DNA of 64,000 nucleotides from Dickeya undicola (GTDB lineage Bacteria; Pseudomonadota; Gammaproteobacteria; Enterobacterales; Enterobacteriaceae). The notes under the pieces were generated by a model that saw only the letters and a program-made list of their open reading frames with translations, was not told where the DNA came from and did no database searches. The position numbers and the translations under genes are program-made. The first letter of the stretch is position 1. Each line of letters starts with the position of its first letter. This document shows, piece by piece, positions 29,911-38,124 of this stretch. Where the stretch lies: the NCBI RefSeq assembly GCF_000784735.1, contig NZ_JSYG01000004.1:372001-436000 (forward strand). The letters are read 5' to 3'.

Positions 29911-30306
29911 TTAGCGGGCGGTACGCATCGCGTCAAGAAACGGCGTCATCGAGCGATTGAACGACGAGCACTGTGTGGCTTTGGGTGTACCGTCTTTCAG
30001 CAGCCCCTGATACAGGTTCTCGCTCAATTGTGGCAAAGATTGATAGTGACTGGTGTCCCAGCCTTTTTGTGAGGCCACCTTCACCGCCGTTCTCAATATG
30101 GTGCCGTCATCCGGCAAGTCGCTGCGCTCACATTGCACACGAAGGTATTTACTGGCTGCCACCAATGACGCCAACTGGCTGATTTGCTCATTAGTCGACA
30201 CACTGGCCGCACTGCGGGAAGCGGTGTTTTTCACCGGCACCTGGCAAGCCGCCAGACTCAGGCAACAGACACCCAAAAAGACCATTTTTAGCGAAGATAA
30301 ATGCAT
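29911..30306 (-). CDS. outS: Secretin pilotin lipoprotein
   Basis: A 131-residue lipoprotein that escorts the secretin OutD to the outer membrane by binding its C-terminal S-domain. The signal peptide MHLSSLKMVFLGVCCLSLAAC ends in the lipobox LAAC. The helical mature part matches GspS/OutS. A longer upstream frame exists, but the ATG at 30306 places the lipobox correctly. It converges on outB and is separately transcribed from the outC operon. Confidence 0.92.
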   Translation of the reverse strand: MHLSSLKMVFLGVCCLSLAACQVPVKNTASRSAASVSTNEQISQLASLVAASKYLRVQCERSDLPDDGTILRTAVKVASQKGWDTSHYQSLPQLSENLYQGLLKDGTPKATQCSSFNRSMTPFLDAMRTAR

Positions 30307-30381
30307 GACTCGACTCGTCTTATTGATTAAGTTCCATCTCTGGGATACCCGGTTTGGGTATCCGCTTAGCAAATCATTATC

Positions 30382-30409
30382 CCTTTGCCGCCACAAGCGG
30401 CGGCAAAGG
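30382..30409. other. Long perfect hairpin between outS and alaC
   Basis: An 11-bp stem (cctttgccgcc / ggcggcaaagg) with a 6-nt loop. It lies downstream of alaC and upstream of outS. No T-run follows on either strand, so it may be a weak terminator or RNA-stability hairpin. Confidence 0.5.
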
Positions 30410-30461
30410 ACGGCGTGATCAAACCATCAGAAAAATATTTCTGCAAGTGCGCCCGACAGGC

Positions 30462-31703
30462 TTACTCGCCTTTTTTACTGCCGGACAACACGTTATTACC
30501 AGACAACACCCCGTCAGCCCGGAACATGGCTTTGATGCCGCGCACCGCCTGCCGAATGCGATCCTGATTTTCAATCAAGGCGAAACGCACGTGTGTATCA
30601 CCGTAATCACCGAATCCGATTCCGGGCGACACGCACACTTTCGCTTCCGCCAGCAGACGTTTGGCGAACTCCAGCGACCCCAGATGGGCGTAGGCGTCCG
30701 GAATCTTCGCCCACACATACATCGACGCCTTCGGTTCATCCACCATCCAGCCAGCTTCATGCAAACCACGCACCAGCACATTACGACGCTGACGGTACTG
30801 CTCGGCAATATCACGCACACACTGCTGATCACCTTCCAACGCGGCAATCGCCGCCACCTGCAACGGCGTGAACGTGCCATAGTCGTGATAACTTTTGATG
30901 CGCGCCAGTGCATTCACCAGCTCCGGGTTACCAACCATGAAACCGATGCGCCAGCCCGCCATGTTGTAGCTCTTCGACAGCGTGAAGAACTCCACCGCGA
31001 TCTCTTTGGCTCCGGGCACTTGCATAATCGACGGCGCTTTCCAACCATCGTACACGATGTCGGCATACGCCAGGTCATGCACCACCAGCACCCCGTACTG
31101 TTTAGCCAACGCCACAACCCGCTCAAAAAAATCCAGCTCCACACACTGTGCGGTCGGGTTTGACGGAAAGCCCAGAATCATCATCTTAGGCTTGGGAATA
31201 CTTTCGCGGATAGCCCGTTCCAGCTCGTTGAAGAAATCAACGCCATCAACCAGCGGCACCGAACGCACCTGAGCACCAGCAATCACCGCACCATAGATGT
31301 GGATCGGATAACTGGGGTTAGGCACCAGCACGGTGTCGCCGTGATCGAGCGTCGCCAGCATCAAATGCGCCAAACCTTCTTTGGAGCCGATGGTGACAAT
31401 CGCTTCGCTTTCCGGGTCAATATCCACCTGGTAGCGATCGGCGTACCAGCGGGAAATCGCCCGGCGCAACCGGGGAATACCGCGCGATGTGGAGTAACCG
31501 TGGGTATCTTCACGCTGAGCCACCGTACACAGTTTTTCGACAATGTGCGGCGGCGTGGGGCCATCCGGGTTACCCATGCTGAAATCAATAATGTCCTCAC
31601 CCCGACGACGGGCAGCCATTTTTAGCTCAGCGGTGATATTAAAAACGTAAGGGGGGAGACGTTCGATGCGCGTGAAACGGCGCGGAGAATTAAAATCAGC
31701 CAT
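30462..31703 (-). CDS. alaC: Glutamate-pyruvate (alanine) aminotransferase
   Basis: A class I PLP aminotransferase of 413 residues, very similar to E. coli AlaC (YfdZ). AlaC makes alanine from pyruvate and glutamate. Signatures are [18 protein letters not shown], the substrate region [10 protein letters not shown], and the PLP Lys in [13 protein letters not shown]. The start at 31703 ([13 protein letters not shown]) has TGAGGATC upstream. The C-terminus extends a few residues beyond E. coli AlaC. It shares a 445-bp upstream region with the divergent transaminase gene. Confidence 0.93.
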   Translation of the reverse strand: MADFNSPRRFTRIERLPPYVFNITAELKMAARRRGEDIIDFSMGNPDGPTPPHIVEKLCTVAQREDTHGYSTSRGIPRLRRAISRWYADRYQVDIDPESEAIVTIGSKEGLAHLMLATLDHGDTVLVPNPSYPIHIYGAVIAGAQVRSVPLVDGVDFFNELERAIRESIPKPKMMILGFPSNPTAQCVELDFFERVVALAKQYGVLVVHDLAYADIVYDGWKAPSIMQVPGAKEIAVEFFTLSKSYNMAGWRIGFMVGNPELVNALARIKSYHDYGTFTPLQVAAIAALEGDQQCVRDIAEQYRQRRNVLVRGLHEAGWMVDEPKASMYVWAKIPDAYAHLGSLEFAKRLLAEAKVCVSPGIGFGDYGDTHVRFALIENQDRIRQAVRGIKAMFRADGVLSGNNVLSGSKKGE

Positions 31704-32148
31704 AAGATCCTCAGGATAACGTGAGCGCCCGGACCGTCCGAGCGACGCCTGGCCCGCAAAACGGACCGTCATTCACCCTATCCCAGTTGGCAGAGATTTG
31801 TCGAGATCGCCAGGCGATTATTTTTCGCCACCCGCATGTAGCTTGCTGATGGCGCGTCAAGGTCAAGCGTCGCTGACGTCTCTTTAGCACCTTTTCCTGT
31901 GACAGACTGTTGCAACGCTCTTTCACCCCATCCAAGAAATCAGTATCTTTATGCGCGGTTACGACGCGCGACAATCTTTGCCCCCGATGCCTCCAACTGC
32001 TGTCGGCAGAACAGCCCGTCCGATTCCTGAATGGTTTTATTCTTGAATGGTTTTATTCCTGAACCGTTTTATCCCAGAAGCCGTTGCCGCTACTCAGATA
32101 CGGCAGTGCGGCGTGGTTTTATGCCCGACATCATTAAGGAGTGTTGTC
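31704..32148. other. Intergenic region with 3 x 16-bp tandem repeat
   Basis: A 445-bp spacer between divergent alaC and the transaminase gene; it should hold both promoters. An 87-codon frame on the minus strand shows no family features. A tandem repeat lies at 32023-32070. Confidence 0.55.
32023..32070 (+). repeat. Three 16-bp tandem repeats
   Basis: The unit attcctgaatggtttt is at 32023-32038, attcttgaatggtttt at 32039-32054, and attcctgaaccgtttt at 32055-32070. The array ends about 80 bp upstream of the next gene start. Confidence 0.9.
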
Positions 32149-33009
32149 ATGCAGCGCAGTGTTTATGTTGATGGTCAGTACCTGCCGGAATCTCAAGCCA
32201 CCATTTCGGTGTTCGATCGCGGTTTTCTGTTTGCTGACGCCGTTTATGAGGTGACGTCGGTCATCAACGGTGGGCTGGTTGACCTGGATGCCCATCTGGT
32301 GCGGCTGCAACGCTCCTGCCGTGAGCTTTCTTTATCTCTGCCGGTGTCGATCGATGACCTCAAAACCATCCACCAGCAACTGATTGAACGAAACCACCTG
32401 CATGAAGGCTCGATTTACCTTCAGCTCAGCCGCGGCAACGGCGGCGATCGCGACTTCTATTTTCCGTCGGCCGAGGTCAAGCCGACGCTGGTCCTGTTCA
32501 CGCAGGATCGCCCGATCATCAATCACCCTAAAGCCGAAACCGGGTTATCCGTCGTCACCTGCCCGGATATCCGCTGGCATCGCCGCGATATCAAAACGGT
32601 CAGCCTGCTGGCCGCTTGTATGGCGAAAGAGTTTGCACACGCTCACCAGGCTGACGATGCGCTGTTAGTCGAAAATGGTTTTGTCACCGAAGGCACCTCC
32701 TGCAACTGCTATATCGTGCTGGAAAACAATACCGTCGTTACCCGCCCGCTGAGTCACGATATCCTGCACGGTATTACCCGCCAGTCCCTGCTGAAACTGG
32801 CCGAACAGCAGCAAATTGCGGTAGAAGAACGCCCGTTCACACCGGAAGAAGCCTGGCAGGCGCGGGAGATCTTCATCACTTCCGCTACCTCCTTTGTCTT
32901 GCCGGTCGTGAAAATCGACGGTCGTCAGGTCGGCGATGGCAAGCCAGGCCCGGTCACTCGCTGCCTGCGCGACATCTACATCGAGATGGCCCACGCGCAA
33001 ACACGTTAA
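32149..33009 (+). CDS. D-amino-acid transaminase-like class IV aminotransferase
   Basis: A 286-residue fold-type IV PLP enzyme. The PLP Lys lies in RRDIKTVSLL, as in D-amino-acid transaminases, and EGTSCNCYIV carries the conserved Glu. The N-terminal VFDRGFLFADAVYEV motif is typical. Such enzymes interconvert D-alanine and D-glutamate; branched-chain or aminodeoxychorismate lyase relatives are less likely given the motifs. The ATG at 32149 follows AAGGAG. It stands alone, converging on the channel gene. Confidence 0.82.
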   Translation: MQRSVYVDGQYLPESQATISVFDRGFLFADAVYEVTSVINGGLVDLDAHLVRLQRSCRELSLSLPVSIDDLKTIHQQLIERNHLHEGSIYLQLSRGNGGDRDFYFPSAEVKPTLVLFTQDRPIINHPKAETGLSVVTCPDIRWHRRDIKTVSLLAACMAKEFAHAHQADDALLVENGFVTEGTSCNCYIVLENNTVVTRPLSHDILHGITRQSLLKLAEQQQIAVEERPFTPEEAWQAREIFITSATSFVLPVVKIDGRQVGDGKPGPVTRCLRDIYIEMAHAQTR

Positions 33010-33024
33010 CCCGCTCGTGTTGCG

Positions 33025-33066
33025 GACCGGCTCGCCATCCATCAGGAAAGCCGGTCTGCTTCTGTT
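33025..33066 (+). terminator. Weak terminator-like hairpin
   Basis: An 8-bp stem (gaccggct / agccggtc) with a 16-nt loop and a broken T-rich tail, between two convergent genes. Confidence 0.35.
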
Positions 33067-33117
33067 TGCCGTGACAGGTTACCCGCACACCGCAACCACA
33101 TTGGCTCTCAACCACGT

Positions 33118-35562
33118 TTACTCTCTGGGCGACGCCTCCGCCTGCAACGCGGCCACATCGACATTGCTTTCCAGCACCATTTTCTGCGGCACCGCCAACG
33201 GAATACTCTCGGTTCTCAGGCGTTTGATGATATCGAATAACAGATCGCTTTTGGCCGACGCCACCATACGCGGGCTGCCGACATACCCGGTCACGCTGAG
33301 CACCATGCCATTTGGGGTCAGTTGGCTGAACATGACCGACGGCGCTGGGGTTTCCAGAATTTTTTCATGCGCAGCGTAAGCATCCAGCAGAATGTTTTTG
33401 ACCACCTCCGGGTCAATATCCAGCGGAAAGGTCAGCGCCAGCGTCGCCACCCCATGCGGATTCCCCATGGTAATGTTGCGCACATTCTGTGAAATAAACT
33501 GGGAGTTGGGCACGATCACCGTAGAACGGTCGCCCAATTGAATTTCCGTCGCACGCACATTGATACGCCGAATATCGCCTTCAACACCACTGATGTTAAC
33601 CAGATCGCCCACCTTGACCGGCCGTTCAGTCAGCAGAATCAACCCGGAAATAAAGTTCTTCACGATCTCCTGTAAACCAAAACCGATCCCAACCGACAGG
33701 GCGCTGACAATCCACGCCAACTTGTTCCACTCGATACCCAGCGTCGCCAGCGTCAGCAGAATAATCAGGATGTAGCCAAGGTTGGAATACAACGTCACCA
33801 GAGAGGCTTTGATACCGGCTTCCAGCGTCGTTTTCGGAAAGAATTCGTGCTCCAGCCAGCGGCGGGATACCCGCAAACTGTAAATGCCGATAACCAGCAG
33901 AACCACGGCATTCACCAAATGGGCGGGCACGATGCTGATGGATTCCAGGCCCTTCCCGCCCCAGATTTCCACCGCCTTCTGCACCAGCTCGACCGGCGTG
34001 GTCGAACCAAACGTGCCATTCAGCAGTGCCATGACCGCCATCAGAATCAACAGCACTTTAAACCCGGCGGACAAAATAGCCGCGGCTTGGTCCAAATGTC
34101 GGTCATCCAGATTCAGCGTTCGCTTGATCTGCCGACCGCTGGCAAACGCTGGGGAAAACAGGCTTTCGCACACGTCTTCCACAAACGTGGTCAACAGATA
34201 CAACAGCGATACCACCATGCCAACCCACACCAGCTCATACATCAGAAAACGCGCCAGCGAGATATAGCCAATCAGCAGCGATACCAGTACCGCCAGCGCA
34301 ATCAGCAGTACGGCCAGATGAATCAATCCCGACAGGGTTGAACGTGCTTCTGGCGATTCGCCTGCCTCCACCATACGCCGACGAATCTGATCGCTACGCA
34401 AGGCTATCGCCCCAGCCGTTAACGCCAGAAAAAGTGACGATAAGCCGTTGCCAACTACCGTTACCCCCACCGAAATGCCGCTGATAGTATTGACCTGCTC
34501 AACGATGCCAAAGAGCACAATAAAACCGGTGGCAATAATCGAGAACGGTTCCATCGCCCGAGCCACCGGGTTGGCAATCGCGGGCAACCGCCACGACGGG
34601 CGCTTATTGGAGAGAAAAGCCCGCCCCAGTCCGGAAATCATCGAACAGAACACCACCAGCCGGACCAGGCTTTCCATGAATCCTTCGGCACGATCGGTCA
34701 CATCGCCATGACGAGTAAAAACATAATCCACCAGCAGGACCGCCAGCCCCATCGTCAACGCAGTGGAAAACACCACCGCGATAGCCAAAAAACTGCGCCG
34801 CAGGCGACCTTCCGGCAGCCAATGAATGCCCGCCCGCGCCAGATATTTCTCCAATAATTTCCGCCCTGCGGTACTCAGCACCACCGCCAGCAGCAGAAAA
34901 AACGCCGACCCGTAACGCCATTCGGGTTGCCAGGCGGCAATAAACGACTCGCTCAGGTCATCCTTCAAATCGGATAACCGTTCGATGTCTTCCTGCATGG
35001 GTTTGAGAATCGGTGACCAAAAGCGGCTGCCAAGAATACTGCCAGAATTGAGCGCCAACTGACTTTTCAGTACATTTCGACGCAGCGCCAGAATCTGTGT
35101 CGACAGGTTCTCCGCCCCGGTTTTAATTGCCTGCACCTGGCTGGCCTGGGTATCCAGTTTCTGTTTCTGCTGGTTAAGCGTGGCGCGTTTACGGGTGACT
35201 TCGGCGGTTTCTGTTACGGCAGCCTGTGGCTGCGGCGCGGGCCCCAGAACGTCCAGTTGCGCCTGCAATTGCGCCCCCATTGGCGTCAGGATACTAACGA
35301 GCTTGTCCGCACTGGTGACCAGTTCCAGCGTGGTGTCATTTAATGCATTGAGTTTGGCATCAGCAGTGGTGCCGGATACCTGCTGTTTGATGCCATCAAG
35401 CTGTTTTTGCAACTTGACCAGTTCGGTATCCACATTCACCTTGTCCGCGGTTTCCTCCTGCCCATCCGGCGCAGGAACTGTGGCGGCCATACTGACCGAA
35501 CTGAAGGCAACCAGCGCCATCAGCAGCATCCAACCGTAAATTCCAAGTAACCCTTTACGCAT
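33118..35562 (-). CDS. Large MscS-family mechanosensitive channel (DUF3772-type)
   Basis: An 814-residue membrane protein. It has a signal peptide ending SMAATV, a periplasmic coiled-coil-rich domain (~25-185) of the DUF3772 kind, and about ten hydrophobic segments from residue ~210. The MscS pore and beta domain lie at about 615-720: VGIGFGLQEIVKNFISG, then ERPVKVGDLVNISGVEGDIRRI and VIVPNSQFISQNV. Members open under membrane tension and protect against osmotic downshock. The architecture resembles MscK/MscM but is shorter. The start ATG encodes a basic MRKG leader. Confidence 0.88.
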   Translation of the reverse strand: MRKGLLGIYGWMLLMALVAFSSVSMAATVPAPDGQEETADKVNVDTELVKLQKQLDGIKQQVSGTTADAKLNALNDTTLELVTSADKLVSILTPMGAQLQAQLDVLGPAPQPQAAVTETAEVTRKRATLNQQKQKLDTQASQVQAIKTGAENLSTQILALRRNVLKSQLALNSGSILGSRFWSPILKPMQEDIERLSDLKDDLSESFIAAWQPEWRYGSAFFLLLAVVLSTAGRKLLEKYLARAGIHWLPEGRLRRSFLAIAVVFSTALTMGLAVLLVDYVFTRHGDVTDRAEGFMESLVRLVVFCSMISGLGRAFLSNKRPSWRLPAIANPVARAMEPFSIIATGFIVLFGIVEQVNTISGISVGVTVVGNGLSSLFLALTAGAIALRSDQIRRRMVEAGESPEARSTLSGLIHLAVLLIALAVLVSLLIGYISLARFLMYELVWVGMVVSLLYLLTTFVEDVCESLFSPAFASGRQIKRTLNLDDRHLDQAAAILSAGFKVLLILMAVMALLNGTFGSTTPVELVQKAVEIWGGKGLESISIVPAHLVNAVVLLVIGIYSLRVSRRWLEHEFFPKTTLEAGIKASLVTLYSNLGYILIILLTLATLGIEWNKLAWIVSALSVGIGFGLQEIVKNFISGLILLTERPVKVGDLVNISGVEGDIRRINVRATEIQLGDRSTVIVPNSQFISQNVRNITMGNPHGVATLALTFPLDIDPEVVKNILLDAYAAHEKILETPAPSVMFSQLTPNGMVLSVTGYVGSPRMVASAKSDLLFDIIKRLRTESIPLAVPQKMVLESNVDVAALQAEASPRE

Positions 35563-35895
35563 AGACCTCGTGTGCCCTTGATACTGTCGTCAACCGTGCA
35601 GCCATTTCGGCACGGATGACCTGGGATGGAGTAACAGCCTGCATCGATACCTGCAGACGAGATAGCCAATAACTTACTCAGCAATGGGGGAAGAACTCAA
35701 ACAGATATCACCGAAACCGTTCAATTTGCGAGATGGCTTCCAATGTGCCGGTTTCATTTGCAGGAATAACAGGAAACAAGACGAAGGTTGTTCAGGGATT
35801 CGCCGACCAGTCCAAATCACGTGCCAATTCATTGACTCACCAGGGATGCCCGGTATAATCCAGCCCACATCGCCAAGCGACTGTATCCCATCAAG
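35563..35895. other. Spacer upstream of tRNA-Arg
   Basis: 333 bp with no supported gene. It contains the mscS-type gene's promoter on one strand and the tRNA promoter on the other. Confidence 0.55.
35832..35859 (+). promoter_or_regulatory. Sigma-70 promoter of tRNA-Arg
   Basis: TTGACT and a perfect TATAAT are separated by 16 bp, followed by a GC-rich discriminator, 37 bp upstream of the tRNA. This is the form expected of growth-rate-controlled stable RNA promoters. Confidence 0.75.
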
Positions 35896-35972
35896 GCGCC
35901 CTTAGCTCAGTTGGATAGAGCAACGGCCTTCTAAGCCGTAGGTCACAGGTTCGAATCCTGTAGGGCGTACCA
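35896..35972 (+). tRNA. argU: tRNA-Arg (anticodon UCU)
   Basis: A 77-nt tRNA with CCA encoded. The acceptor arms GCGCCCT/AGGGCGT pair with a G-U at the end. The D loop contains AGTTGGA, and the anticodon loop cTTCTAAg gives UCU. The T arm has GGTTCGAATCC. The sequence is nearly that of E. coli argU, which is a known attachment site for lambdoid elements. Confidence 0.96.
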
Positions 35973-35974
35973 TC

Positions 35975-36002
35975 TCTCTTTGTATTCCTCTCTTTGTATT
36001 CC
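35975..36002 (+). repeat. Two 14-bp tandem repeats directly after tRNA
   Basis: tctctttgtattcc occurs twice in tandem, starting 2 bp after the encoded CCA. Confidence 0.9.
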
Positions 36003-36141
36003 GCATTTTCTTAACGTTGACAAACCTCTTGTGCATTATCGCCTACTGAGGTCCAGTGTGGTCCATCGCGTTGTCGCTTCATTTGGGTCACTGGAAGTAC
36101 GTTATGTTCAATAAGAAACGCTAAGTACCCCGGCCTTAGTC

Positions 36142-36300
36142 CTACACACTGTTTGAGATTTCCAGGTCTTCAACCATCAGCCGAGACGCCTCCGGTATCA
36201 GGGTATTCAGGGATTCATGGGGCCGTTTACTGTGATAGTTAACAGCGCCAGGTAAAACCTCGCTTAGGACCTTATCCATATTACGTAGGTAGGATCACAT
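36142..36300 (-). pseudogene. C-terminal remnant of an IS3-group transposase
   Basis: About 47 codons on the minus strand ending at a TAG at 36142. They read through NYHSKRPHESLNTLIPEASR and end with EISNSV, the familiar end of IS3-group OrfB integrases. Upstream an in-frame stop breaks the frame near 36290, and no rest of the element or inverted repeats are seen. It lies between the tRNA and the toxin-antitoxin operon, so a lost IS once marked this boundary. Confidence 0.75.
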
Positions 36301-36307
36301 CTTATCC

Positions 36308-36345
36308 TGTCGTATTTTTGCTGTTAAATTTGTCGTATGTTTGCT
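36308..36345 (+). promoter_or_regulatory. Paired 15-bp direct repeats before antitoxin gene
   Basis: tgtcgtatttttgct (36308-36322) and tgtcgtatgtttgct (36331-36345) are 23 bp apart start to start, about two helical turns. They lie 31 bp upstream of the antitoxin gene and may be its autoregulatory operator. Confidence 0.45.
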
Positions 36346-36375
36346 ATGGTTAATAAATAAACAAAGGAGAGTGGC

Positions 36376-36771
36376 ATGACGATAAAAGCTCGTATTCAGT
36401 CACGGCTGAAACGCTCAAAGCGCTATGTTTTCACTCGTGACGACTTCAGCGATGTTGCAGGTTACGATCAAGTTGGCAGAGCACTTCGTGAATTGGTGAA
36501 AGAAGAGCAGCTACTGAAAGTGGGCTATGGCGTCTACACCAAAGCACGGAAAAACGCGATTACGGGTAGGTTAATGCCCGCCTCTCCCGGTGGTTCTGCT
36601 GCGGTAATGATCGAAGCGCTAGAACGTCTAAAAGTAGACTATAACCTTGCTGATGCAGCTAACGCCTACAATAGCGGCAAGTCAACTCAGGTTCCGGCAT
36701 CAGTGGAAATCAAAACCTCCCCACGTTTTAAGCGCGTGTTGTCTGTCGGGAATAGCAAATTAAATGGATGA
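36376..36771 (+). CDS. AbiEi-like (DUF6088) antitoxin
   Basis: A 131-residue protein with an N-terminal winged-helix-like region (RYVFTRDDFSDVAGYDQVGRALRELV) and VGYGVYTKARKN, typical of the DUF6088/AbiEi antitoxin group. Such proteins repress their own operon and neutralise a nucleotidyltransferase toxin. It has AGGAGAG before the ATG and overlaps the downstream toxin gene by 8 bp. The pairing with an AbiEii gene makes this call firm. Confidence 0.83.
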   Translation: MTIKARIQSRLKRSKRYVFTRDDFSDVAGYDQVGRALRELVKEEQLLKVGYGVYTKARKNAITGRLMPASPGGSAAVMIEALERLKVDYNLADAANAYNSGKSTQVPASVEIKTSPRFKRVLSVGNSKLNG

Positions 36772-37696
36772 CTTAACCGGATTATTTCCTGACGTTGCCG
36801 ATGCATTGGGCATTGAGTCTGTCGCCATAGTGGAGAAAGATTATTACATCGTTGAATTATTACGCCTGCTTCAGCCTCTGATTTTTGATACGCATCAACT
36901 GGTTTTTGCCGGAGGCACAGCGTTGTCGAAAGCAGGGATATCGTTAAACCGGATGTCAGAAGATGTAGATATCAAACTGGTTCCTACCGCTAATTTTTTG
37001 CAGCAAAGCTCAAGAAACCAGCGTAAGAATATCCGTAAAGAGATCATCCGGACGATTACCGAAGTGGTTATTGCTTCAGGTTTTTTTAGTTTTGACGATG
37101 ACTATCCCAAAGTCACTCGCGATGAATATCGTTACAATGACATTCCCGTGCGTTATCCGCAGACGTATTCACAAATCCCCTGCCTGCGCCCCTTTATTAA
37201 ACTGGAGTTGATGGAAACAGACTTGCTTGAATCATCAGAAACGCGTGATATTTATTCATTAATAACTGATGTCACGAAAAAAGGGGAACGGGTTCGAGCA
37301 TTTCCGTGTGCCACGGTTACCAGTACACAGGCTGAAAAACTGGTTTCGATGATGCGTAGAACGGCTGCAAGTATGCGTGATGTGGAACGAACAGAGGATG
37401 AATCATTGGTGCGCCATATCTACGACAATTTTTGTATTGTCAGAGAGAAAGGCGTTAATGCTCCCGTTTTAACTCATTTTATTCAGGAATGTATTGGGCA
37501 AGATATTGAACGTTACGGTAATCAGTATCCTGAGTTCTGCAAATCACCTATTGAGGAACTCAAAAGGGGGCTGGAAGAACTGGCTAGCAATCCTGTTTAT
37601 AAAATGCGCTATCAACAATTCTTAGCACCAATGGTGTTTGTGAACCCCGCGTTTCATGGGAAGAAGCCTATGGTTGTTTTCGCCAAACTGCATTAA
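36764..37696 (+). CDS. AbiEii/AbiGii-family nucleotidyltransferase toxin
   Basis: A 310-residue nucleotidyltransferase of the AbiEii family. The catalytic motif is plain: FAGGTALSKAGISLNRMSEDVDIKL (~residues 47-71) contains the GG-T and D-x-D elements. AbiEii toxins modify nucleotides or RNA in the cell and halt growth during phage infection (type IV TA). It overlaps the antitoxin by 8 bp. The base composition is more AT-rich than the flanking housekeeping genes, consistent with transfer. Confidence 0.85.
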   Translation: MDDLTGLFPDVADALGIESVAIVEKDYYIVELLRLLQPLIFDTHQLVFAGGTALSKAGISLNRMSEDVDIKLVPTANFLQQSSRNQRKNIRKEIIRTITEVVIASGFFSFDDDYPKVTRDEYRYNDIPVRYPQTYSQIPCLRPFIKLELMETDLLESSETRDIYSLITDVTKKGERVRAFPCATVTSTQAEKLVSMMRRTAASMRDVERTEDESLVRHIYDNFCIVREKGVNAPVLTHFIQECIGQDIERYGNQYPEFCKSPIEELKRGLEELASNPVYKMRYQQFLAPMVFVNPAFHGKKPMVVFAKLH

Positions 37697-37748
37697 GTGT
37701 AATGAAATCATAGCGCTAACTATTGATATTCCCTCTGTTTTAATATCA

Positions 37749-38114
37749 TCACCGGGACATCACAACGCCGTGTTCCACTTCCCGAAATACCGCTTTAGTT
37801 TTTCTACCGTGTGTCGCCATGGTTAAGTCATCCACCCAGGAGGCGTAATCCAGCGCCTGCGCCACCACCTCACGCGGCGTGCGGTCACGTTTAAGCTCAA
37901 TCAGGATCAGCGACGCATCCGGCGCAATCGCCAGCAAGTCGATGCGCCCTTTATCGAGCGTCGGTTCCTGATGGCCGATAATCATCCACTGGTCAGAGAG
38001 AATGGTGGGATCGTTTAAGATCATCGTCTCCAACAATTGCTCGCTGGCTATTTTACTGATGGTCAGCGGCTGAGGGTTCTCCCCTACCCGCCAGATAGCA
38101 TGATGAATCGGCAT
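37749..38114 (-). pseudogene. Truncated PD-(D/E)XK nuclease-like protein
   Basis: A 121-codon frame with the start of a restriction-endonuclease-like fold: DKGRIDLLAIAPDASLILIELKRD gives the D...ExK catalytic core, then VAQALDYASWVDDL. This resembles NucS/DUF91-type N-terminal domains, which are normally followed by a longer C-terminal part. Here the reading ends after ~30 further residues that do not look like the family, so I think it is a 3' truncation or frameshift product. It lies 10 bp after hsdS and could be the last gene of the R-M operon. Confidence 0.6.
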
Positions 38115-38124
38115 CGTCTGTTCC

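Noticed and set aside
30382-30409. Hairpin as a definite alaC terminator
   Set aside because: The stem is strong but no T-run follows on either strand, so I list it only as a hairpin.
31711-31974. 87-codon minus-strand frame upstream of alaC
   Set aside because: Odd composition, no ribosome site I trust, and it occupies the alaC promoter region.
36003-36141. Possible integrase tail on the minus strand downstream of the tRNA
   Set aside because: A short frame ends near the tRNA, but no integrase motif (R...HxxR...Y) can be read in it.
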